This document shows, one piece after another, positions 1-7,426 of a stretch of DNA of 32,977 nt; position 1 is the first letter of the stretch, and each line of letters starts with the position of its first letter. The translations under genes were made by a program, and so were the position numbers. The notes under the pieces are model-generated. The model worked only from the letters and a program-made list of their open reading frames with translations, was not told the origin of the DNA and made no database searches. Where the stretch lies: positions 1 to 32,977 of the forward strand of contig JACPRI010000290.1 in NCBI GenBank assembly GCA_016190065.1, written 5' to 3'. The DNA is from Verrucomicrobiota bacterium (GTDB taxonomy: Bacteria; Verrucomicrobiota; Verrucomicrobiia; Limisphaerales; SIBE01).

Positions 1-148
1 GAGTTGAGGGTCCTCAGTGATCGGGAGTCAGTAATCAGTGTTCTGTCATCAGTAGTCAGTCACGCATCACGTTTTAACGCTTTAACCCTTTTAACTCATT
101 TAACGACGACGAAGTCACTCATGCCGCAGCGCCTCCATCGGATCGACT
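1..148. repeat. Inverted repeat arm A at ADOP 3' end
   Basis: Read base by base, positions 1-148 match the reverse complement of 9799-9946 with one mismatch (position 121 against 9826). Positions 1-114 are non-coding and are identical in both arms. The remainder covers the stop codon and last codons of the two ADOP permease genes. The non-coding part contains CAGT-rich runs, then TCACGCATCACG, then repeated TTTAAC units. The repeat begins at the window edge, so it may extend further left, and the edge may be an assembly break inside a repeat. Confidence 0.9.
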
Positions 149-2511
149 CGGGTCGCGCGCCGCGCTGGAATCCAACAGGCCAGTGCAGCTACTGCGGCGA
201 AGAACAGCGTGATCAACGCGAGCGTAAGCGGATCGCGGGCGCTCGTTTGAAACATCCGCGCTTCAATCAAGCGGCCAGCGGCGAGCGCACCGAGCAAACC
301 GAGCACCAAACCGCATCCCACCAATCCGGTGCCCTGACCCAGCACAAGCCGCATTACATCGCGCGGCACGGCTCCCAGCGCCATGCGAATGCCGATCTCG
401 GTGGTGCGCTGGCAGACGCTATAGGCAATGACCCCGTAGAGGCCGACCGCCGCGATCGTGAGCGCCAGCAGCGAAAAAACCGTCAGCAGGTGCATCTCGA
501 ATCGTTGCTGGCTCACACGGCTGTCGATGATTTCGCGGAGTGGGCGCCCTCCTCCGACCGCGAGAGCGGGATCGACCGCGTGGATCTGGGCCCGGAGCGA
601 CGGATAAGTGACGCCGAATTCCGGGCGGGTGCGCACAATCAGGCTCAACGTCGCCCCGGCTCCCTGTATTTGCGCAAATGCGCGGTAGCCTTGCGCGGTG
701 ATGGGTTCGGCGGGACTCGCCTGCGTGGCGTCGGCGACCACGCCGATGATTTCCCACCATTGGGAGGAGATTCCCACCTGGATTCGGCGGCCGACTGGAT
801 TTTCCCCCGGAAAATGTTGCAGGGCGAACGTTTCATTGATCAAGACGACGCGAGGCGCGTGCGCATCGTCGTGCGTGTTGAACAACCGTCCGCGAAGGAG
901 TCGAATGCCCGTCGCCGGAAAATAACCGGGCGTCACTTGCGACATGCGCGTCACCGGCCACGCGGCGCGGTCCGGCTCGTGCCGACCCTCGACGTTGAAA
1001 TCCGTGGTCCCGCGCGCCGCCGCTTCGAAGGTCAGGTATGTGGTCACACCTGCTGCCTCCACGCCCGGCAGTGCCTCGATCCGCGAGAGCACGGCATCGA
1101 CAAAGGCCAACCGCTGTTCAGGCGTGGGGTATTTTGCAGGCGACAGCACCAAAGAAAACTGCACGGCATCCCCGGGCACCAGACCGGGGTCAACGTGAGC
1201 AAGCCGGATGAAACTCCGAAGAAGCAGCCCGGCTCCGGCCAGCAATACCACAGCGCACGCCACTTCGAACACGACCAGCATGCGGCGCAGCCGGCCACCC
1301 GCCCGGCTCTCGCTGTTACCGCGGGTTCCCTGTTTGAGCGCCTCATTGACGTTCACGCGCGAGCCCAGCCAGGCGGGCGCCAGCCCGAAGACGAGCACGC
1401 CGAGCCCACTCAGCAATAGGGCGAACGCCAGGACTCGGCCATCCATTCCAATGGCGGCGTTGTCCATGCCGCCGATCAGGGGATACAGACGGAGCGACTC
1501 CCGCGCTCCATTGGCCATCAACATACCGGCCCCGCCGCCGAGCAACGCGAGCAACATGCTTTCCGTGAGCAATTGCCGCAAAAGACGGGGGCGGCCCGCG
1601 CCGAGCGCAGCCCGGACTGACATTTCGCGCTGCCGGCTGGCCGCGCGTACAAGGAGGAGGCTGGCGACATTCGCGCAGGCGATCAGGAGCACGCAGCCGA
1701 CGGCGCCCAAAAGCGTCCACAGCATGGCGCGCCAATGACGTGTGAGATACCGATGCTCCGGCGCGACGGTGTGGATGAAGCCCTGGTTTGCTTCGGGATA
1801 TTGTTCGGCCAGCCGGGCCGTGAGCACGTCGAGTTCGGCCTGCGCCTGCGCGAGCGTGACACCATGCTTGAGTAATCCCCGGACAGCGACCGACCCCGCT
1901 CGGCGGGCTGGTGGCACGCTGGAGTCGTATGGCACAAACGCGTCGGCGTCGTTGCGGCTCCGATAAAAGTCTTCGGGCGCGACGCCGATCACGCTCCAAG
2001 ATTCCCCGTCGAGCAGCACGCTGCGACCCAGAATGTCTTTCGCTCCACCGAACACACGCTGCCAGAAGCCATGCCCAAGGATGATAACCCGGTGATTCCC
2101 TGCGACGTGTTCGTCAGCGGAAAAATTCCGGCCCAAGGCAAACTTCGTCCGGTAGAAGGGGAAGAAGCTGTTGGAGACAGCCTTTGCCTTTACGTTGAGC
2201 GGCTCCCCTACGCCGGTGAGCGTGAGCGGACGATTGAAATTGGCAACAAGAAGTTCGAACGACTTCAATTCGGTCTGAAAGTCTAACCAGTCGCCGGCTG
2301 AAACGGCCGGCTGGACCGAACGCGACACGTGAGCGCGCCAGATCATCACGCGCCGTTCGGGATCGGCATTGTAAGTGGTCAAGAGAACCGAATTGATGAG
2401 CGAGAACATGGTGACGCACGCACCAATGCCCAGCGCCAGCGTGACGACGACGAGCGCGGTGAAGCCAGGGTTTTTCAGCAATTGGCGGAAGGCGAATTTG
2501 AGGTCGTTCAT
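115..2511 (-). CDS. ADOP-family FtsX/MacB-type permease (copy 1)
   Basis: This is a 798-residue membrane protein of the ADOP type (acidobacterial duplicated orphan permease), related to MacB and FtsX permeases but with no ATPase gene beside it. The ATG at 2511 gives the family start MNDLKFAFRQLLKNPGF; the longer ORF adds 20 unrelated residues. AGGGA lies about 7 bases upstream of that ATG. A transmembrane helix at about residues 17-38 is followed by a MacB-like periplasmic core, a first FtsX domain with helices from about 265, a second periplasmic domain, and a final FtsX domain (VFSLLALTIAAVGLYG at about 680) ending DPMEALRHE. Such permeases are thought to act in envelope export or stress, but the substrate is unknown. 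Its 3' end lies in the long inverted repeat shared with copy 2. Confidence 0.93.
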   Translation of the reverse strand: MNDLKFAFRQLLKNPGFTALVVVTLALGIGACVTMFSLINSVLLTTYNADPERRVMIWRAHVSRSVQPAVSAGDWLDFQTELKSFELLVANFNRPLTLTGVGEPLNVKAKAVSNSFFPFYRTKFALGRNFSADEHVAGNHRVIILGHGFWQRVFGGAKDILGRSVLLDGESWSVIGVAPEDFYRSRNDADAFVPYDSSVPPARRAGSVAVRGLLKHGVTLAQAQAELDVLTARLAEQYPEANQGFIHTVAPEHRYLTRHWRAMLWTLLGAVGCVLLIACANVASLLLVRAASRQREMSVRAALGAGRPRLLRQLLTESMLLALLGGGAGMLMANGARESLRLYPLIGGMDNAAIGMDGRVLAFALLLSGLGVLVFGLAPAWLGSRVNVNEALKQGTRGNSESRAGGRLRRMLVVFEVACAVVLLAGAGLLLRSFIRLAHVDPGLVPGDAVQFSLVLSPAKYPTPEQRLAFVDAVLSRIEALPGVEAAGVTTYLTFEAAARGTTDFNVEGRHEPDRAAWPVTRMSQVTPGYFPATGIRLLRGRLFNTHDDAHAPRVVLINETFALQHFPGENPVGRRIQVGISSQWWEIIGVVADATQASPAEPITAQGYRAFAQIQGAGATLSLIVRTRPEFGVTYPSLRAQIHAVDPALAVGGGRPLREIIDSRVSQQRFEMHLLTVFSLLALTIAAVGLYGVIAYSVCQRTTEIGIRMALGAVPRDVMRLVLGQGTGLVGCGLVLGLLGALAAGRLIEARMFQTSARDPLTLALITLFFAAVAALACWIPARRATRVDPMEALRHE

Positions 2512-2651
2512 GGTGCGTTCCCTGGGTTGATTTGGTCGAAGCTTGAAGACCGGGCGAATCGGTCGGCACATCCCGTTTGTGATGGGAGGATTTGGTGATT
2601 GTTCACGCGGCGTTGACTGACTGATTGCGACGGCGTATTCATGATGGCGTT

Positions 2652-2891
2652 ATGAGAAAGAAAGCCGTGGGCCATTACATCGTCGCCGATCCGAAAATCT
2701 GCCATGGGCAACCGACGTTTCGGGGCACGCGAATTCTCGTGGAGGACGTCTTGGAGCAGGTCGCGAATGGAGTGGCCTGGAAAAGCATCGTTGAAGAATG
2801 GCGAGGCAGTATCACCGAGGAAGCCATCGCGGAGGCCGTGCGTGCGGCCAGACAGACGTTCCGAGAACACGCCCACGAACTCGCGGTGTAA
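2652..2891 (+). CDS. DUF433-family antitoxin
   Basis: This 79-residue protein carries the DUF433 pattern: IVADPKICHGQPTFRGTRI, then VEDVLEQVANG and a helical tail. DUF433 proteins are small winged-helix VapB-like antitoxins that usually precede a DUF5615 PIN-like toxin, as here. They are expected to neutralise the toxin and repress their own operon. ATG 2652 was chosen because the family motif starts soon after it; a TTG at 2625 would add nine residues. No strong ribosome-binding site is visible. The stop lies nine bases before the toxin start, so the two genes are probably cotranscribed. The pair is transcribed opposite to the flanking ADOP sequences. Confidence 0.85.
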   Translation: MRKKAVGHYIVADPKICHGQPTFRGTRILVEDVLEQVANGVAWKSIVEEWRGSITEEAIAEAVRAARQTFREHAHELAV

Positions 2892-2900
2892 GAGCGGGGC

Positions 2901-3290
2901 GTGAACGTCCTGGATGAAAACATTCTCGAGAGCCAACGCCAGTTGTTGCGCGGTTGGCGCATTGCCATTCGGCAAATCGGCCTGGACGTCAGTCGCAAGG
3001 GCATGGCCGATGAGGAAATCCTTCCGCTTCTCCTGACACTTCCCCGTCCGACGTTTTTCACCCGCGACTTGGGCCTGGGCGCTCGTTCGTCCGTTCATCC
3101 CCGGTACTGCTTGGTGATTTTGGCCGTCGGACAGTATGAGGTGGCGCATTTTGTCCGGCGACTCCTCCGTCACCCGGCCTTCAATACGCGAACCAAACGG
3201 ATGGGCACGGTGATCAGGGTCATGCCGACCGGGCTGAATGTCTGGAGGCTGCACACCGACCAGGAGATGCGCCTTTCCTGGCCAGGTTGA
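2901..3290 (+). CDS. DUF5615 PIN-like toxin
   Basis: This 129-residue protein starts with GTG. Its order of motifs, MNVLDEN, then MADEEIL, then FFTRDLGLG, matches the acidic residues of DUF5615/Mut7-C-like PIN domains, which are metal-dependent ribonucleases. With the DUF433 gene just upstream it forms a type II toxin-antitoxin pair. At about 129 residues it is near the usual length for the family. The C-terminal tail (NVWRLHTDQEMRLSWPG) stops about 20 bases short of the broken ADOP N-terminus that faces it from the other strand, so the final residues may reflect the junction. RNase activity is inferred from family, not shown. Confidence 0.82.
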   Translation: MNVLDENILESQRQLLRGWRIAIRQIGLDVSRKGMADEEILPLLLTLPRPTFFTRDLGLGARSSVHPRYCLVILAVGQYEVAHFVRRLLRHPAFNTRTKRMGTVIRVMPTGLNVWRLHTDQEMRLSWPG

Positions 3291-3310
3291 TCGGAGAATC
3301 ACCGTAGCGA

Positions 3311-3389
3311 GCGCGACCGTGAGCACGGCCACGGCGGTGAAGCCGGAGTTTTTCAGCAGTTGGCGGAAGGCGAATTTCAAGTCGTTCAT
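3311..3389 (-). pseudogene. ADOP permease N-terminal remnant
   Basis: The minus strand from ATG 3389 encodes MNDLKFAFRQLLKNSGFTAV followed by AVLTVALA, which is the conserved ADOP start. After about 27 codons the similarity ends; a full gene would run on with a GIGA-like motif and some 770 more residues. The open frame continues only as the antisense of the toxin-antitoxin genes. This is a 5' stub of an ADOP gene whose body has been lost or replaced next to the toxin-antitoxin pair. Confidence 0.8.
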
Positions 3390-3683
3390 GAGAGCCAGTT
3401 GTCAGTGATCAGTAATCAGCTCACGCATCACACATCACGTTCCACGTTTTCACGATTCAACTTGGTAACTCAGTCCACGACGCCTCTGAAGCAACCGGCA
3501 CGGATTCACGCTGGCCATTGCGGGCATCAGTCGTGCCATGCGCTGGCACGTGGCCTAAACCTAACGAAATCAAGCACGGACTCGCCTCCTCGGTAAAACC
3601 AGCGACGCGTGCTCTGACCGTTTGCGGGAAAGGTCGATCCCAACCGTGGGACGGGAATTGCGGAATCCGGAGACCCCGATTCC
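3390..3683. other. Intergenic stretch with ADOP-type spacer repeat
   Basis: No gene was found here. The part next to the ADOP remnant (about 3396-3480) has the same build as the long inverted repeat: CAGTGATCAGTAATCAG, then TCACGCATCAC, then ACGTTTTCACG. It is therefore a diverged copy of the spacer that accompanies every ADOP gene end in this window. The rest, up to the Kelch stop codon, shows no motif I recognise. Confidence 0.65.
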
Positions 3684-5264
3684 TCAAGGCAATGAAATCC
3701 GGACGCGATAGAACTGGGCGAAGTCGGCTGCGTCTAAATCGAATACGCTGCCCTTTAGACCTTGGGTTTCGGGGTTGACGCCGTCCCAGCGAATAAGCCC
3801 ACCCGGCGCCAAATTCGGGCTGGCTTCGAGCACATAAGTTCGATCTTCCAAGCGCGGACTGAAGGACAGTTTGATCGCGCCTTGCGAGGCCGCGCCTTTC
3901 TCGATGCGGAGGCGAAATCGCGAATTCGAATCGGTCGGGTCCGTGCCGGCAAGAAATTCGTGAAGGTTGTCCTGGCCATCCAGATCGGGATCCGCTGCGG
4001 GCAATCCGGCCACGTTGTTCTCACCAAAATAGCGGCGTTGCCACTGATCCGGCAGATGATCGCGGGCGTAGCTTCCGGGTTCGAAGTAGAAGGAGAGCGA
4101 ATCGTGAAAAACAAGCATGCCTTCGCCGGTCCACACCGCGCCGTTGGCGAGTGAGTTGTGCGGAGCGCCGACGAGGCTGATTGGCGTCCATGAATCGGAG
4201 GCCGGATCGTAGCGTCCGCCGGAGTTACCCTCTCCGCTCCCTCCGAGGATGAGCATCTCCTTTCCCGTCCAAAGCCCGATGTGCCGGCTGCGGCCCGAGG
4301 GAACGGCGGCGTTCGATGTTGGCGTCCAGGACTGAGTCGCAGGATTGAATCTTGCGCCGTCGTTCATCAGCAACTCCCCGGAACGCCGGGAGGTCTCCGT
4401 CACGCCGCCCCAAACAATCATCTCTTGGCCGGTCCAAATGGCGGAATGGCCCGCCCGAACCCTTCGAGTATTCGGGACGTATTTTGTGGTCCAGGTGTCA
4501 GTCGCGGGATCGTATTGGCCCAAATCCGCCGGATAAACGAAGTAGGGCTGAGGTTTTGTGTCTTCGTCATCGTCGTCCCTTTCAAGCAGCAATCGTCGTC
4601 CGCCCCACACTAGCATCTCCCGCCCTGTCCACACCGCCGTATGGTCCTGGCGGGGATTGGGCGCGTTTGCCAGGCTCAACGGCTTCCAGGAATCGGTCCC
4701 CGGATCGTAGCGTCCGCCATCATTCCAGGTGTCCGGATAGCCAATGGAGAATCCGCCCCAAACGATCATTTCTTTTCCGGTCCAAACCGCGGTGTGGGAA
4801 TCTCTCCGCGCGGGCGCGCCCGCCAGGTTCACCGGAGTCCACTTGTCTGCAACCGGATCATATCGCGCGCCGGTGTTGTAGGATTCTTCGAGACGGCCGG
4901 TCGGTCTTCGTCCTCCCCAAACAATCAGTTCGCGGCCGGTCCAGACCGCGGTGTTGGCATAGCGAGGTGCGGGCGCGCCGGCGGTTGTGATCGGCTTCCA
5001 GCGATCCGTCCGCGGATCGTAGCGAAACCCGTCGTTCCTCCAATCATCGTGGCCGTCCAAAAGTCGTCCGCCCCAGAAGAGGAACTCGCTGCCGGTCCAA
5101 ACCGCACTCATGTAAATGCGCCCGGGGGGCGAACTCTGTTTGCCGACGGCTTCCCATTGCCAGCGATCCGACGCGAGCCCGGCCAAAGGCGCCATCACCA
5201 AAGGAGACAGAACGAGGGCGGCCAAGGCGAAGCCATTGGCCCGCGGCACCCTTCTCATAAACAC
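3684..5264 (-). CDS. Secreted seven-repeat Kelch beta-propeller protein
   Basis: This 526-residue protein has an N-terminal signal peptide (FALAALVLSPLVMAPLAGLAS). Seven Kelch-like repeats follow, each opening with a variant of AVWTGKEMIVWGG and most closing with RYDPxTDxW, over about residues 45-405. Seven blades is a typical propeller size. Repeat 4 carries an acidic insertion containing RDDDDED. Residues about 424-445 (DPDLDGQDNLHEFLAGTDP) resemble an EF-hand or thrombospondin type 3 calcium loop, and a beta-rich domain ends the protein. The product is probably extracellular or surface bound; its ligand is unknown. The ORF starts at GTG 5264, with GGA at a suitable distance, and ATG 5258 is a close alternative. 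Confidence 0.88.
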   Translation of the reverse strand: MFMRRVPRANGFALAALVLSPLVMAPLAGLASDRWQWEAVGKQSSPPGRIYMSAVWTGSEFLFWGGRLLDGHDDWRNDGFRYDPRTDRWKPITTAGAPAPRYANTAVWTGRELIVWGGRRPTGRLEESYNTGARYDPVADKWTPVNLAGAPARRDSHTAVWTGKEMIVWGGFSIGYPDTWNDGGRYDPGTDSWKPLSLANAPNPRQDHTAVWTGREMLVWGGRRLLLERDDDDEDTKPQPYFVYPADLGQYDPATDTWTTKYVPNTRRVRAGHSAIWTGQEMIVWGGVTETSRRSGELLMNDGARFNPATQSWTPTSNAAVPSGRSRHIGLWTGKEMLILGGSGEGNSGGRYDPASDSWTPISLVGAPHNSLANGAVWTGEGMLVFHDSLSFYFEPGSYARDHLPDQWQRRYFGENNVAGLPAADPDLDGQDNLHEFLAGTDPTDSNSRFRLRIEKGAASQGAIKLSFSPRLEDRTYVLEASPNLAPGGLIRWDGVNPETQGLKGSVFDLDAADFAQFYRVRISLP

Positions 5265-5314
5265 TCGCGTTTCCGAATTGATAAGCGTGGGGCGATCAGT
5301 CAGGGGGCTTCCCC

Positions 5315-6193
5315 TTATTTGGATCTACTTGGATCAGGAACGGCTTTTTTAGGATTGACCACGACCTGAGATCGAATCGCGTTCAATTTCTTTTTACCGA
5401 TGCCCTTGACTCTTACCAGATCGTCCACTGATTTGTAAGGCCTCCCCTGGACAATGCGCGGCGCAAGCACTGGGCCGATGCCAGCCACGGATTCCAGTTG
5501 CCGAACGCTCGCTGTATTCAGGTCGATGCGTCGTTGATCCGTTGCTCTGACGCCTTTCGATTCTTGGCGCACGCGATCCAACTCCTGTAGTTTTTGACGC
5601 TGCTGCCGGCGCATTTCGGCAATGCGATCGGGATTCGATTCAGTCCAGATGCCAGCCTTTTTCAACATGGCGGCGGCTTCCAGGTCTTCCAGGCGTTGGC
5701 TCATTTCCTGGCGTGGGATGCCTGTGGCATTTCCCCGCTCCATGCCGTGGGCTCTGGCCAGGCCAGCCTGCACAAGCATATCGGCGAGGTCTTCACCCGA
5801 AGCAACCTTGACGAAGGCATAAACACGCCCCCCAAAACGGCCCGGCGCATTGGCCCGAGCGGTCTCAACGGTAAACGGCTTGGCCAGCGCCTGCTCGGCA
5901 TAACGCCGGGCCTCTTGGCCGAATCGAATGACCTGTTCGGCATTGGTCAGTCCGAAGTATCGCATCTGTTCCTGCACTCGCTCGGCATCTGCATTTGCGC
6001 CTGCAGACGTTTCCGGGCAATCAACAAAGTAAAGGCGAATGCGTAACTGCTGCTTTTGGGCTTCGACGAGAAAGCTGTCGCCATCGTTATCAGGGTCAGG
6101 AAGCAAACGCGCGCCCGGAATGGTTTCCAAGTCGGCTGGCCAGATCACCCCGCAGGCGGCGAGTGTAATGATCAACCAAGCCAGCCTCTTCAT
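5315..6193 (-). CDS. Secreted SNase-like nuclease fused to ComEA-type HhH domain
   Basis: This 292-residue protein starts at ATG 6193, which gives a clean signal peptide (MKRLAWLIITLAACGVIWPA). A GTG at 6217 would add eight residues. Residues about 25-185 form a thermonuclease (staphylococcal nuclease-like) domain: DGDS at 37-40, IRLYFVDCPE with R53 and E61, and FGGRVYAFV with R123, which fit the catalytic Arg-Glu-Arg set. A charged helical linker rich in Q and R follows. Residues about 222-275 are a helix-hairpin-helix pair (IDLNTASVRQLESVAGIGP and KGIGKKKLNAIR) like ComEA. The fusion suggests an exported nuclease with its own DNA-binding module, for nutrient or DNA-uptake use. Confidence 0.88.
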   Translation of the reverse strand: MKRLAWLIITLAACGVIWPADLETIPGARLLPDPDNDGDSFLVEAQKQQLRIRLYFVDCPETSAGANADAERVQEQMRYFGLTNAEQVIRFGQEARRYAEQALAKPFTVETARANAPGRFGGRVYAFVKVASGEDLADMLVQAGLARAHGMERGNATGIPRQEMSQRLEDLEAAAMLKKAGIWTESNPDRIAEMRRQQRQKLQELDRVRQESKGVRATDQRRIDLNTASVRQLESVAGIGPVLAPRIVQGRPYKSVDDLVRVKGIGKKKLNAIRSQVVVNPKKAVPDPSRSK

Positions 6194-6253
6194 GGGATGC
6201 CGAGGACGCTTTTGCACGGTGTTCGACGGATAACCTCTGGCGGTAACGTGGTT

Positions 6254-7024
6254 CTACTTATACGGCGTGAAATAAATGTCCACATTCGCGCCCCATTGAA
6301 TATCGAGGACGCGCTGGTGTTTCATCTGCTCGACATGGCCGTCAATGAACACGACGTTGATGCGGCCGCTGTGCATCACGAAGTTTCCTCCCGCCGCGCT
6401 CCCGCCCGGGCGAAAACTGGCGTTGTCCATCGTTTTCGGGTCTTCGTTAAACAAGAGCGTCTTCGTCACGGGATTCGGCACGCGGGAGATGAGCACGCCC
6501 CGCGGCGGATACTCGATGCCGTCGATCAGGCTGTTGACGCTGTAATTCACGCGCAACGCTTTCCCGGGCCGCCCGGTGCTGGGACACCGGTAAATTTCGT
6601 AGGTGTTCGTGTGGTTCAGATCCACTTTGTTGCCCGCCAGACGATGGATCGGAAGCCCGGTGACGTAACTGAACGCGGAGCCCGCCTCGGCATGAAATCC
6701 ATGAGTGAGCGGCGGGTTCTCCCAATTGCGCGGATTGACCGTTTGCGGATCCGGCTGTCCTCCGAACATCCAGTCTTCGGGAAGATCCCGATCGACGCCG
6801 CCAGCCCAGGGGAGATAATCCGAATGATCACCGACGTACATCAGCAGTCCGTACGTGACCTGGCGCATGTTGCTCTTGCACTTCGCCGATCGCGCGCCTT
6901 CTTTGGCTTTGGAAAGCGCCGGCAACAGCAAGCTCGCCAGCATCGCGATGACCGCTATGACCACGAGAAGCTCGATGAGTGTGAATCCCGAACTCGGACG
7001 GATGATGCGCCCTACAGTTTTCAT
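6254..7024 (-). CDS. Type II pseudopilin-like protein with H-x9-DG motif
   Basis: This 256-residue protein has a prepilin-type methylation signal, [19 protein letters not shown], near residue 12. Cleavage by prepilin peptidase before the Phe is expected. The helix is followed by a globular domain that includes [15 protein letters not shown], the H-x9-DG motif seen in the very expanded pseudopilin-like families of Verrucomicrobiota and Planctomycetes. ATG 7024 sits ten codons before the motif; no clear ribosome-binding site is visible. It lies downstream of a gene-free region and upstream of the nuclease-ComEA gene on the same strand, with about 60 bases between them, so they could share a transcript. 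The exact role is unknown. Confidence 0.9.
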   Translation of the reverse strand: MKTVGRIIRPSSGFTLIELLVVIAVIAMLASLLLPALSKAKEGARSAKCKSNMRQVTYGLLMYVGDHSDYLPWAGGVDRDLPEDWMFGGQPDPQTVNPRNWENPPLTHGFHAEAGSAFSYVTGLPIHRLAGNKVDLNHTNTYEIYRCPSTGRPGKALRVNYSVNSLIDGIEYPPRGVLISRVPNPVTKTLLFNEDPKTMDNASFRPGGSAAGGNFVMHSGRINVVFIDGHVEQMKHQRVLDIQWGANVDIYFTPYK

Positions 7025-7426
7025 GGGTTTGAAAATTGATTACGCCGGACGCCTCAAAAAGCAAGCCGCGAAGAAGGGCCCGGTGAAGAGCGGACAAAAC
7101 CCCACCTCACGTCCCGTCCTTGGGACGAGCCAATCCCAGAGATGAACATGAAGACCCGCCACGCGCCTGGGAGCGCTAGAGAGTAAGTCTTTGTGCTTGG
7201 GCCGTTTCAGAAGTGTTTGGTCCCTCGGCAGGCATTGGCATGAGTGCTGCAAAAGCCGCTTGGAAGAGAGCGCATGGGTTCACCGAATCAAATTGCGAAC
7301 CTGAGACCATGGGAGCGTCAAAGGGTCAGGAGCGGCTGAGGGTGAAACGTAAAACGTAAAACGTAATGCGTGGCTGGATACTGATCACTGACCACTGATC
7401 ACTGGCAACTGACAACTGAACTGAAC
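7025..7426. other. Gene-free stretch ending in ADOP spacer repeat
   Basis: No convincing gene occurs in these 402 bases; ORFs here are short and lack family features. Near 7107 there is a small hairpin (GTCCC, six bases, GGGAC). From about 7340 the sequence becomes repetitive: three copies of AAACGTA, then TAATGCGTGG, then runs of ACTGATCACTG and CAACTGACAACTGAACTGA up to the ADOP copy 2 start. In reverse complement this has the same order of modules as the spacer repeats at 1-114 and 3396-3480. Confidence 0.65.

Noticed and set aside
4-1419. 471-residue plus-strand ORF opposite the ADOP gene
   Set aside because: It is the antisense of a well-supported permease gene, is rich in R, H and Q, and has no family motif.
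2508-3389. 293-residue minus-strand ORF starting with MNDLKFAF
   Set aside because: Only the first 27 or so codons are ADOP sequence; the remainder is antisense of the toxin-antitoxin genes. Reported as a remnant.
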